28,811 nt of DNA. It comes from an uncultured Dorea sp. GTDB taxonomy: Bacteria > Bacillota > Clostridia > Lachnospirales > Lachnospiraceae. Shown piece by piece: positions 1 through 7,111 of the stretch. The stretch's first letter is position 1, and the number at the start of each line of letters is the position of its first letter. Under the pieces are notes generated by a model. That model made no database searches, was not told the DNA's origin, and was given only the letters and a program-made list of their open reading frames with translations. The position numbers and the translations under genes were made by a program. Location of the stretch: contig CAJTRE010000030.1 in the NCBI GenBank assembly GCA_910578495.1, positions 1 through 28,811 of the forward strand, given 5' to 3'.

Positions 1-345
1 TTTCAGAAGTTCGGCGGCATCCTTATTTTTGTCTTTGTTGACTTTTAAGCAGATTTCACCGTCTGATTCACTGACGGTAAGACCGTAAATGTCCTCAAGG
101 GTAAATAAGGTGTGCATAAGCCCGATGTAGCTGTCAATGTCGGGTATGTCCAGAGCCTGCGGCGCAACGTCAAGAGCCTGTGCCAGTGCAGCCGTCAAGT
201 CTGCCTTTGGCTTGCGTGAGCCAGTTTCGTACTGTGCCAGACGCACATCCGCTGATTTTTCGGGAAACCCGACAAGCATACCAAGATATTTCTGTGTCAT
301 GCCCCGCATGATGCGGAAAAAATGTATTCTTTCGCCAATCGCCAT
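1..345 (-). CDS. XRE-family helix-turn-helix regulator, 3' end outside window
   Basis: The frame is open from an ATG at 345 to the window edge (115 codons, no stop), so the C-terminus is missing. The N-terminus begins MAIGERIHFFRIMRGMTQKY and continues with a typical five-helix XRE/Cro fold up to about residue 65 (RGMTQKYLGMLVG, then RLAQYETGSRKPKADLTAAL). The rest, with acidic and lysine-rich stretches, is not recognised. An AAGGAG ribosome site sits 9-10 bases upstream of the ATG. The gene has its own promoter (379-408), and a palindrome lies between the -35 and -10 boxes, so autorepression is likely. Proteins of this size and type are common as regulators in integrative elements; that origin is inferred from the accessory character of the neighbourhood. 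Confidence 0.85.
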   Translation of the reverse strand, partial: MAIGERIHFFRIMRGMTQKYLGMLVGFPEKSADVRLAQYETGSRKPKADLTAALAQALDVAPQALDIPDIDSYIGLMHTLFTLEDIYGLTVSESDGEICLKVNKDKNKDAAELLK

Positions 346-378
346 AGTGTTTCACTCCTTGTTCGTATGTTTATAAGG

Positions 379-408
379 AGTATAGCATATATGCTTAGAT
401 AAAGTCAA
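379..408 (-). promoter_or_regulatory. Promoter of the XRE regulator
   Basis: On the minus strand, TTGACT (408-403) is followed after 18 bases by TATACT (384-379). Each box has one mismatch to the sigma-A consensus. The -10 lies about 35 bases upstream of the start codon at 345. Confidence 0.75.
384..395. promoter_or_regulatory. Operator-like palindrome in the XRE promoter
   Basis: AGCATATATGCT is a perfect 12-base palindrome that occupies the -10-proximal half of the spacer between the promoter boxes. Its position fits a repressor site for the adjacent XRE protein. The 10-base core GCATATATGC recurs at 680-689. Confidence 0.5.
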
Positions 409-632
409 GCGTAAGTAAAACAAAAAAGTTTAATGCTTTCAGACAAGCTATAAAAGCAACAAGAACAGAACGGAAAGAAAGTCGCAAGAAAGTGAGTGAT
501 AAAATGTATATCTCTCCACGTTATTACATTGCCTGACAACATGAATAAAAAGGCATACGAGTAGTTAACGCAACGGCAAAAGAAATATCCAAAGTCGAAA
601 CAGAGGAAAAATGAATATAAAAAATTTAAGGG
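409..632. other. Non-coding stretch with no supported gene
   Basis: The non-coding region between the XRE gene and the nitroreductase runs from 346 to 739. Apart from the promoter, the hairpin at 633-674 and the palindrome at 679-690, I see only short frames without ribosome sites (for example a seven-codon MNKKAYE frame at 541). Composition is AT-rich. Confidence 0.5.
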
Positions 633-674
633 AGAAGACACATTGTAATTTTTGGGGAGTACAATGTGTCTTCT
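633..674 (-). terminator. Long perfect hairpin, probable terminator of the nitroreductase gene
   Basis: AGAAGACACATTGTA (633-647) and TACAATGTGTCTTCT (660-674) form a perfect 15-bp stem with a 12-base loop. Read on the minus strand, the hairpin follows the nitroreductase stop codon by about 65 bases and is followed by CCCTTAAATTTTTT, a delayed T-tract. Read on the plus strand there is no T-tract. The T-tract begins several bases after the stem, so terminator efficiency is uncertain. Confidence 0.5.
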
Positions 675-678
675 GCTT

Positions 679-690
679 TGCATATATGCA
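679..690. repeat. Second GCATATATGC palindrome
   Basis: TGCATATATGCA is a perfect 12-base palindrome sharing its 10-base core with the operator-like site at 384-395. It lies between the nitroreductase stop and the long hairpin, with no promoter visible around it. Confidence 0.45.
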
Positions 691-739
691 ATATTCGTAT
701 TTCCAGATTCTTTTCAATATAAAACTTTAAACAAATAAA

Positions 740-1258
740 TTATAGGTAATCATAAGATACTAAATCATCTATGGCAATACGGGTAGCATCATGGCGTTCT
801 GAGCTGACTTCGGGTTCTTTTCCATATCCAATAACTAAGATATTGACAGGTTCCAAATTATCAGGAAGATGAAACTCTTTTTTTACAATATCTGGCTTGA
901 AATAGCATACCCATACAGTACCAAGTCCAAGTTCCGTAGCCTGTAACATCATATGGTCTGTTAAGATGGAAGCGTCAATGTCAGTAGTCTTTTTTTGGTC
1001 AAATGGACGTATCCATGCTTTCTCATGGTCAGCACATACAATAATTGCCAATGGAGCATGATAAATATTAGTTGCTTTTGCAAGTTTATTTAACTGTTCT
1101 TCTTCCTGAACAGCAATCAATTTTACCGGCTGTAAATTAGCTGCTGTCGGAGCCACATGAGCCGCTTCTAAAATTTTATCAAGTTTTTCTTTTTCAACAG
1201 GTCTGTTATCATATGATCTAACAGAACATCTTTTTTTAGCAAGTTCTAAAAATTCCAT
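740..1258 (-). CDS. Nitroreductase family protein
   Basis: This 172-residue protein has the short nitroreductase layout. The N-terminal motif KKRCSVRSYDNRPVEKEKLDKILE with downstream APTAANLQPVKLIAV matches the FMN-binding core. DHMMLQATELGLGTVWVCYF is the central helix, and the C-terminal NILVIGYGKEPE is the usual end. Enzymes of this family reduce nitro, quinone or similar electrophiles with NAD(P)H and bound FMN in the cytosol; the substrate here is unknown. The ATG at 1258 is chosen over the TTG at 1264, because AAGGAG lies 9 bases before the former and only 3 before the latter. It is transcribed divergently from an HxlR regulator, a common arrangement in which the regulator senses redox-active or electrophilic compounds. 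Confidence 0.88.
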   Translation of the reverse strand: MEFLELAKKRCSVRSYDNRPVEKEKLDKILEAAHVAPTAANLQPVKLIAVQEEEQLNKLAKATNIYHAPLAIIVCADHEKAWIRPFDQKKTTDIDASILTDHMMLQATELGLGTVWVCYFKPDIVKKEFHLPDNLEPVNILVIGYGKEPEVSSERHDATRIAIDDLVSYDYL

Positions 1259-1277
1259 TTTCAAAATCTCCTTTGTA

Positions 1278-1306
1278 TTGTGATTCAGGTCAACCTATAC
1301 TATAAT
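1278..1306 (+). promoter_or_regulatory. Promoter of the HxlR regulator
   Basis: TTGTGA (1278-1283), a 17-base spacer and a perfect TATAAT (1301-1306) precede the hxlR-type gene, leaving a leader of about 70 bases. Inside the leader the direct repeat ACTATTTA (1340-1347) and ACTATCTA (1354-1361) could be a regulator site; that is inference. Confidence 0.6.
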
Positions 1307-1332
1307 TATACGTATATATATGAATAGAGCAA
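1305..1332 (-). promoter_or_regulatory. Candidate promoter of the nitroreductase gene
   Basis: On the minus strand TTGCTC (1332-1327), a 16-base spacer and TATAAT (1310-1305) lie about 47 bases upstream of the start at 1258. It overlaps the divergent promoter's -10 box, so the two promoters should be controlled together. Confidence 0.5.
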
Positions 1333-1382
1333 GAACGCACTATTTAGGAATATACTATCTAAAAAGAAAGTAAGGTGATATT

Positions 1383-1721
1383 ATGGGGTTGAGTTGTAGT
1401 GGGTATAATTGTCCAGTTGAAGTAACGATTCAGCTAATCGGTGGAAAATATAAGGCTGTTATTCTGTGGCACTTGATGGGAAAGACATTAAGATATAGTG
1501 AACTGCATAAACGAATGCCAAAGGCAACAGATAAAATGTTAGCACAACAATTACGGGAATTAGAAAAGGCTGGTCTTATAAATAGAAAAGTATATCCTGT
1601 GATCCCGCCAAAAACGGAATATTCATTGACGGATTTTGGAAAAAGTCTTACACCAATATTAGATGAGTTATGTAAATGGGGAGAGGATTATTTGGACAGA
1701 ATTCAAACTTTAGAAAAATAG
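1383..1721 (+). CDS. HxlR-family winged-helix transcriptional regulator
   Basis: The 112-residue protein has the full HxlR layout. A cysteine-containing N-terminus (CSGYNCPVEVTIQLIGGKYK) is followed by the recognition region LRYSELHKRMPKATDKMLAQ, the wing with LEKAGLINRKVYPVIPPKTE, and the C-terminal dimer helix PILDELCKWGEDYL. Family members such as HxlR, YodB and HypR act as dimers, some through a conserved N-terminal cysteine that reacts with quinones, aldehydes or disulfide stress. Two cysteines at positions 5 and 10 are candidates here. AAGGTG lies 7 bases before the ATG. The divergent nitroreductase is the obvious target. Confidence 0.9.
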   Translation: MGLSCSGYNCPVEVTIQLIGGKYKAVILWHLMGKTLRYSELHKRMPKATDKMLAQQLRELEKAGLINRKVYPVIPPKTEYSLTDFGKSLTPILDELCKWGEDYLDRIQTLEK

Positions 1722-1813
1722 GCAGATGGCAAAAAGTTATCTGCAAGCTCCTCACTGCTCATCATTTCTCCGAGCGTAATATCATTTTTCCAGTTAATAA
1801 ACTGGAAGATGCT
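1703..1813 (-). pseudogene. Possible decayed 3' fragment of a mobile-element gene
   Basis: On the minus strand a frame of about 36 codons runs from just after a stop at 1814-1816 to a stop at 1703-1705 and reads SIFQFINWKNDITLGEMMSS, followed by EELADNFLPSAYFSKV. The fluent amphipathic sequence looks like the tail of a real protein, but there is no start codon or ribosome site, and it overlaps the end of the hxlR gene. I do not recognise the parent gene with certainty. The frame may be chance. Confidence 0.25.
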
Positions 1814-2153
1814 TTATTGTATAATCGTTAGGGGTTAGCCAAGTCATAATATGTCCTGGGATGCCCCGTCCCCGAAATAGCCCTCATTCATTATGATATA
1901 AGGACTTTCGGCATTGGCCGATAGAATGGTAAACAAATATTCTTGAACAGGTAGTTCTTAAAGGCTATTAATCCGCAGTCTGATCAGGGAATATAAGAAA
2001 ATAGAGCTGAATTGCCGGGAGTAAAAGGTGTAGAGCGTGGAGATTGCTATGCCCTTATCTTATAGTAGTAAGTGGAGAGCGGAAGTGGTATAATCAGGGG
2101 CATAAATGAAGAACTTGTAAAGATAAATAAAACATAGAAAGTTGGAGATAAAT
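1814..2153. other. Non-coding stretch upstream of the TfoX-like gene
   Basis: No coding frame is supported in either strand. The only regulatory signal seen is an extended -10 element, TGGTATAAT at 2086-2094, which would start transcription about 55 bases before the TfoX-like gene; no good -35 accompanies it. The region could be remnant DNA of an excised or decayed element. Confidence 0.45.
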
Positions 2154-2411
2154 ATGTCAGAATTAACATCGATGTTGAATATTGGTAAAGAAATGGAGAA
2201 AAAGCTAATATCTGTTGGTATTGAATCGCCCGAGCAACTTATTGAGATAGGTGCAAAAGACGCATTTCTTAAGCTAAAGCAGAAATACCCGAATGTGTGT
2301 CTAGTACATTTATATACATTAGAGGGAGCAATCTATGATACAGAATTTCACAGACTTTCAGAGGATACGAAAAAGGAATTAAAGGAGTTTAGCGATTTTT
2401 TAAAAATATAG
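2154..2411 (+). CDS. TfoX C-terminal-domain protein
   Basis: This 85-residue protein is essentially one TfoX/Sxy C-terminal domain. It contains the helix-hairpin-helix-like LNIGKEMEKKLISVGIESPE, then LIEIGAKDAFLKLKQKYP, and ends in a lysine-rich helix (EDTKKELKEFSDFLKI). In Haemophilus and Vibrio the full-length Sxy/TfoX is a competence regulator. Stand-alone C-terminal domains are frequent in Firmicutes and have no established role, so competence should not be assumed. The ATG at 2154 is chosen because GGAG is 6 bases upstream; the TTG at 2142 has no ribosome site. It is probably monocistronic. Confidence 0.75.
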   Translation: MSELTSMLNIGKEMEKKLISVGIESPEQLIEIGAKDAFLKLKQKYPNVCLVHLYTLEGAIYDTEFHRLSEDTKKELKEFSDFLKI

Positions 2412-2818
2412 TAACGCAGATTTCTGTTTGTAAGAGGAATAAAATTTTTCTTTCTCCATACCTTAAAGGCAATCATTATATATTTTTCTGCATTGGTAGG
2501 ACCATAAGCCTATATTTTCTGCGCTATCGAAAACATTGATACTGATACCCTTTGCAATTTAGTATAGTTATCTTCTCTTTCTATATAAAATATCATTTTT
2601 TTTTCTGAAATAAGACTGTCCATATTGTGACAATAACCGTAAATCGGCTGTACAGAACAGACCAATTTCTCCCTAAGGGCTTTCGCAGTTGTGGCAAAAA
2701 TCAAGAAAATGTCGATTAAAGTAGAAAGATTTAGTTAATAGTGATAAGATGGAAATAGCCTTTTTATGAAAGGCTTATAAAGTTTGAGAATATTAAGAAT
2801 TTGGAGCTAGAAGAAAAT
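2412..2818. other. Non-coding stretch before the membrane-protein gene
   Basis: This AT-rich stretch has no convincing gene. A minus-strand frame at 2510-2704 lacks a ribosome site and starts at TTG. A small hairpin, AGCCTTT (2757-2763) with AAAGGCT (2769-2775) and a 5-base loop, lies about 43 bases before the next gene. It has no T-tract, so it may be a leader structure rather than a terminator. Confidence 0.4.
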
Positions 2819-3325
2819 ATGGAGAGGATTAAGTTTTTGGTGTGTAAAGTTTTGGGAAACATGATTTTTGCATACATAATACCGGTGATAAATATACTCA
2901 TTGTTGTTTTTCTTAATAATGAAGCGGACAAACATATATTTACCTTAATGAACGGATTAAATATTTTTCTTGCAACGAACGCATGCTACATAGCAAGTAT
3001 TTCCAGTTATTACAAATTAAATGATAAATATAATGTGATTGCAGGCAATATCAAAACATTAGGATTGATTATTAGTGTTGTTACATTTGCCGTTTCTACA
3101 TATGAACTTCAAAGAGAACAATATAATTTACCCATTGAACTGTATTATACAGTCACTATAATAACGAGCCTTTTCTGTATTGTACTGACTGTGTTTGCAC
3201 AACTGGAAACGTCAGAGATTGAGAAAAGAGTAGAACAAACCGAGGTGGAAAAAGCAGAAAAAATAATAGAACAGGCTAAGAATAAGAAAGAGTTTGAAAT
3301 TGACGGAGAGAATTTTAAAGTGTAG
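2819..3325 (+). CDS. Four-helix membrane protein with cytoplasmic charged tail
   Basis: The 168-residue protein is not a recognised family member. Four hydrophobic segments are visible at about residues 12-32, 39-61, 77-95 and 107-127. They are followed by a charged, helical tail of about 40 residues (SEIEKRVEQTEVEKAEKIIE) likely to form a coiled coil in the cytoplasm. The start is probably the ATG at 2819; a TTG at 2801 is in frame, but the only Shine-Dalgarno-like GGAG (2803-2806) lies after it. The downstream DGQHR gene begins 13 bases after the stop, so the two are almost certainly cotranscribed. The architecture resembles small membrane effectors of anti-phage systems, but that is inference only. 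Composition is much more AT-rich than the later genes, which suggests transfer. Confidence 0.7.
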   Translation: MERIKFLVCKVLGNMIFAYIIPVINILIVVFLNNEADKHIFTLMNGLNIFLATNACYIASISSYYKLNDKYNVIAGNIKTLGLIISVVTFAVSTYELQREQYNLPIELYYTVTIITSLFCIVLTVFAQLETSEIEKRVEQTEVEKAEKIIEQAKNKKEFEIDGENFKV

Positions 3326-3338
3326 AGGAGATAAGTCA

Positions 3339-4454
3339 ATGAATGAAATAACACTAAACGTGCTTAAAGTTTCTCAACCAATTGGAAGTATGTATATCGC
3401 AAAAATACAAGGCATTGAGTTAAGTGAATTGGCACAGGCTGACATCAGAAAATTATATAATAAAGAAGATTATATTGGTATTCAGAGAGAGTTAGATTCA
3501 GAAAGAGTGAAAAAAATCAGAAAATATATTTCTACAACAGATGCCTCATTTCCTAATTCAATAATATTGAATCTCGATTCGCAATTTTTAATTGAGGAAA
3601 CAGACAGCTATATTAAATTTGAACGGAATCCTAAGGCATTTTCCATTATTGACGGTCAACATAGACTGGCGGGATTCGAAAAAAATAATATTTATTTTGA
3701 AGTTATTGTAACAATATTTGTAGATTTAGATAATGAACGACAAGCGATTCTATTTAAAACAATAAATTCAGAACAAAAAAAAGTTAATCCATCATTTAAG
3801 TATGATTTGGAATCATATAGTACAGTCAAAACTCCAGAAAAAGTTATCAGAGAATTAACACTTGCATTTAATATAGACGCTCAATCTCCATGGCAAGGAC
3901 GAATAAAATTAGGGGGTAGAAAAGACGAGCTGTCTTATAGAGGGATTATTTCCCAAAAAGCTTTTGCTGATCCTATAGTTAAATATATTTATGATGTAAA
4001 TGATACATATGAAATAAGAGACCAGCTGAAAAGATATAAAGAAGAATATAATAAAGAAGATAATTTTGATATACAGGGAGTTTTTGATATAAATAAATAT
4101 GATAAAGAAAAATATATTTTCTGGCAGTTATATATCAAAGACAAAGAGGAGATGATATACAAAATTCTCTTAAATTATTTTGGCGCTATTTATGAAATGT
4201 TGGAGAAAGATTGGGAGCTGGAATACCAAAGCGTTTTAACAAAAACTACAGGATATAATGCAATAATGAAATTATTTAAAGATGTCTTTCTTATCTTGTA
4301 TAATGAAAAAAACTTTACTAAAGAAAGATTTAAAGAAATATTACAGCCTTTGAAATGTCTGTCGGGGGAAATTACTGCGGGAAATTTTGGCGCCTCAGGG
4401 GAAAGCGCTACAAATAATTTATATAAGAAATTTTGTCATATATTGGATTTATAA
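3339..4454 (+). CDS. DGQHR-domain protein (DndB-like)
   Basis: The 371-residue protein carries the DGQHR signature itself (FSIIDGQHRLAGFEKN, about residue 106-120). This is followed by the segment FVDLDNERQAILFKTINSEQ and QKKVNPSFKYDLESY, which are typical of the DGQHR/DndB family (ParB-like fold). DndB is known as the transcriptional repressor of phosphorothioate-modification (dnd) operons. Stand-alone DGQHR proteins are common on mobile islands with unknown roles. No dnd, dpd or ssp genes are visible here. The ATG at 3339 has GAGGAG 8 bases upstream, favouring it over an in-frame start at 3294 that would overlap the membrane-protein gene. Function is not assigned beyond the domain. Confidence 0.8.
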   Translation: MNEITLNVLKVSQPIGSMYIAKIQGIELSELAQADIRKLYNKEDYIGIQRELDSERVKKIRKYISTTDASFPNSIILNLDSQFLIEETDSYIKFERNPKAFSIIDGQHRLAGFEKNNIYFEVIVTIFVDLDNERQAILFKTINSEQKKVNPSFKYDLESYSTVKTPEKVIRELTLAFNIDAQSPWQGRIKLGGRKDELSYRGIISQKAFADPIVKYIYDVNDTYEIRDQLKRYKEEYNKEDNFDIQGVFDINKYDKEKYIFWQLYIKDKEEMIYKILLNYFGAIYEMLEKDWELEYQSVLTKTTGYNAIMKLFKDVFLILYNEKNFTKERFKEILQPLKCLSGEITAGNFGASGESATNNLYKKFCHILDL

Positions 4455-4495
4455 AATATGATATATCTGAACACGTCTTTGCATGGAAAATCATG

Positions 4496-4524
4496 TGTAC
4501 AAACAATAGGCGGTTTGTTATAAT
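4496..4524 (+). promoter_or_regulatory. Promoter of the signalling operon
   Basis: TGTACA (4496-4501), a 17-base spacer and a perfect TATAAT (4519-4524) lie 27 bases before the hybrid kinase start. No other strong promoter was seen before 12077, so this one may drive up to six genes. Confidence 0.65.
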
Positions 4525-4551
4525 ATACAAGAGATGAAGGAGGATTTTTTT

Positions 4552-7089
4552 ATGCTAGATAAGACAAAGAAGATGTTGCTTGCCAGCTTCGCAATTTTGA
4601 TTGCGATATGCTTTATGGTAATAGTAGTACAGTCGGCTTTTATGAATTATAAAAGCAAGGAGACCATCAGTGAGATGGGAGAGATCTATATGTCGGAGAC
4701 GAATCGGCAGCTTCAGCAGAAGTTCGAAACAGTTACAAAACTCTGGAAGGAAGAGGGAGAAGGTATTATTGAAAGAACACCTCCGGAGACAGTAGTCTAT
4801 GGCAAAGATATGAAAGATGAACTGGCGCTGGGAGCGTATGTAAGAGGTTTTACCGCTATGGAGTTATACGCAAGCTCAGGCGAGTATGAGGTTATATATG
4901 GAGATCATGTAACAGGAGAAAATCAACTGGGAATCAATAGACTTCTGGAAGAACAAGGAAGCTGGATCAGCGGCGGAGCAGATCAAGACGGAGAGAAAAT
5001 GATTCTACTGGCGATAGAGGCAGCTTATCCTATGGCAGACGGGAAAACCAGTTCTTTCATGATATTGTGCTTTCCAATGGAGAAACTGGAGAACGCACTT
5101 GTGCTAGAGAATGAAGATGAGCTGGTATATTCTCTCTTGGTTCGTAGAGATGGAAGTTATATACTGCGCAATAAGAATGTGAAAGGAGACAATTATTTTG
5201 ACCGTCTTCGTACGGATACTGAAGCGATTGGAAAAAAGAAGCCAGAAGATTTTGAGAGAGAACTTAAAAAGTCAATGCAAAATAAAAAAGCATATGCGAC
5301 GCAGATTAAAATGAACGGAAAATTCAAACATCTTTACTGCACTCCGCTTGTCGGTTCTGACTGGTATCTGGTTTCGGATATGTCTTATGAAGCATTGGAA
5401 AAAACAATCAATAAACTGGGGGATGCAAGACTGAGTTCGCTCATTGGAATGGTAGTCGTGATGCTTGCAACACAGTTCTTTGTATTTTCTAAGTATTACA
5501 AGATGACTCGCAAACAGATGGAGACTCTACAAAAATCCATGGAAGAGACAGAGAAAGCAAATCGGGCAAAGAGTGAATTTCTGTCCAATATGAGTCATGA
5601 TATCCGTACACCGATGAATGGTATTATCGGTATGACAGCAATCGCATTGTCAAATATACATAATGAAGCGAAAGTTCAAGATTGTCTGAAAAAGATTACA
5701 TTCTCCAGCAGACATCTGCTGGGACTGATCAATGACGTTCTGGATATGTCTAAGATTGAGAGCGGAAGGCTTTCTTTAAATGTAGAGGTGATTTCTCTGC
5801 GTGAGACAATGGACTCTATCGTTAATATTGTACAGCCACAAGTAAAAAATAAAGGACAGCATTTTGATATTTTTATTCAGAATATCAAGACAGAGATGGT
5901 TTGCTGCGATGATGTGCGTTTGAATCAAGTGCTTCTCAATCTGCTGTCAAATGCGATTAAGTTTACCGGCGAAGGCGGAACAATTAATGTGTATTTGTCC
6001 CAGGAAGATTCTCCAAAAGGTCCGGAATATGTGCGGTGTTATTTTAAAGTAAAAGATAACGGTATTGGAATGACAGAAGAGTTCCAGCAAAAGATTTTTG
6101 AAACTTTCTCAAGAGAGGATCGGGCGAGAAAAATAGAAGGAACAGGTCTTGGAATGTCAATTACCCATTTTATTGTAGAGATGATGGGCGGAACTATAGA
6201 GGTTGACAGCCGTCGGGGAGAAGGAAGTGAGTTCCGGGTAACACTGGATTTGGGGCGTGCAGATGAAAAGCTTGGTAATATGATACTTCCACCATGGAAT
6301 ATATTAGTAATAGACAACAATCAGAACCTGTGTGAAAGTGCAGTGACTGAGCTGGAGGAGATCGGAATAAAGGCAGACTGGACGACCAGCGGCGAGGAAG
6401 CGCTGCAGATGGTAGAACGGCGTCTTGGAAAAGAGAACGCATATCAAGTGATACTTTTGGACTGGAAGATGCCGGGAATGGACGGACTTGAGACGGCGCG
6501 TGCGCTTCGTCAACGGGCAGGAGAGGACTTACCGATTTTGATTATCTCTGCATATGACTGGAGTGATATTGAAACAGAAGCGCGAGAGGTGGGAGCAGCC
6601 GGCTTTATATCTAAACCGTTGTTCAAGTCTAATCTTTATATGGAGTTGAGTCGGTTTGCCGAAGACAAACCTGGTGCAGAAATTCAGAATGAGGTAAAAG
6701 AAGTTAATTTTGAGAATAAACGTATTTTGCTTGCAGAGGATAATGAATTGAATATGGAGATTGCGCAGGAAATTCTGTCAGACGTCGGATTTGAAGTGGA
6801 ATGGGCAGAGAACGGACAGATTTGTACGGAAATGTTTGCAAACTCAAAGGAGGGGTATTATGATGTAGTCTTGATGGACATCAGAATGCCGGTGATGGAT
6901 GGTTATGAAGCGTGCAAGATCATCCGCGCTATGGAACGAGGAGACGCTGAACTTCCAATTATTGCGATGACTGCTGACGCATTTTCCGAGGATATGCAGA
7001 GAAGCCTGCAGTCCGGTATGAATGAACATGTGGCGAAACCTATCGATATTGATAAACTGTATCAGGTTTTGAGACGGTACATACCTTAG
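4552..7089 (+). CDS. Hybrid histidine kinase with two receiver domains
   Basis: The 845-residue protein has transmembrane helices at about 9-30 and 294-314. They enclose an extracytoplasmic sensor of about 260 residues (Cache-like by size and position, ligand unknown). After a linker comes HisKA with SNMSHDIRTPMNG, phospho-acceptor His349. HATPase_c follows, with NQVLLNLLSNAIKFT (about 460), DNGIGM (about 502) and GTGLGM (about 530). REC1 (about 583-700) has phospho-acceptor Asp637 in LLDWKMPGMDG and lysine in SKPL. REC2 (about 720-840) has Asp776 in LMDIRMPVMDG and lysine in AKPI. REC1's acidic pocket reads VIDNN where DD or ED is usual, so it may be impaired. The ATG at 4552 has AAGGAGG 8 bases upstream; an earlier in-frame ATG would sit on the ribosome site. 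The HD-GYP/GGDEF protein and Hpt protein follow in the same operon and are likely partners. Confidence 0.93.
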   Translation: MLDKTKKMLLASFAILIAICFMVIVVQSAFMNYKSKETISEMGEIYMSETNRQLQQKFETVTKLWKEEGEGIIERTPPETVVYGKDMKDELALGAYVRGFTAMELYASSGEYEVIYGDHVTGENQLGINRLLEEQGSWISGGADQDGEKMILLAIEAAYPMADGKTSSFMILCFPMEKLENALVLENEDELVYSLLVRRDGSYILRNKNVKGDNYFDRLRTDTEAIGKKKPEDFERELKKSMQNKKAYATQIKMNGKFKHLYCTPLVGSDWYLVSDMSYEALEKTINKLGDARLSSLIGMVVVMLATQFFVFSKYYKMTRKQMETLQKSMEETEKANRAKSEFLSNMSHDIRTPMNGIIGMTAIALSNIHNEAKVQDCLKKITFSSRHLLGLINDVLDMSKIESGRLSLNVEVISLRETMDSIVNIVQPQVKNKGQHFDIFIQNIKTEMVCCDDVRLNQVLLNLLSNAIKFTGEGGTINVYLSQEDSPKGPEYVRCYFKVKDNGIGMTEEFQQKIFETFSREDRARKIEGTGLGMSITHFIVEMMGGTIEVDSRRGEGSEFRVTLDLGRADEKLGNMILPPWNILVIDNNQNLCESAVTELEEIGIKADWTTSGEEALQMVERRLGKENAYQVILLDWKMPGMDGLETARALRQRAGEDLPILIISAYDWSDIETEAREVGAAGFISKPLFKSNLYMELSRFAEDKPGAEIQNEVKEVNFENKRILLAEDNELNMEIAQEILSDVGFEVEWAENGQICTEMFANSKEGYYDVVLMDIRMPVMDGYEACKIIRAMERGDAELPIIAMTADAFSEDMQRSLQSGMNEHVAKPIDIDKLYQVLRRYIP

Positions 7090-7111
7090 TAGCTGGGGAA
7101 GGAGTAATATT

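Noticed and set aside
2154..2411. TfoX-like protein as evidence for natural competence
   Set aside because: Only the C-terminal domain is present and no competence gene is nearby; the role of stand-alone domains is unknown.
2510..2704. Minus-strand frame of 64 codons in the gap before the membrane-protein gene
   Set aside because: It starts at TTG, has no ribosome site and no recognisable motif. Some parts read fluently, so a decayed fragment is possible, but I cannot support a gene.
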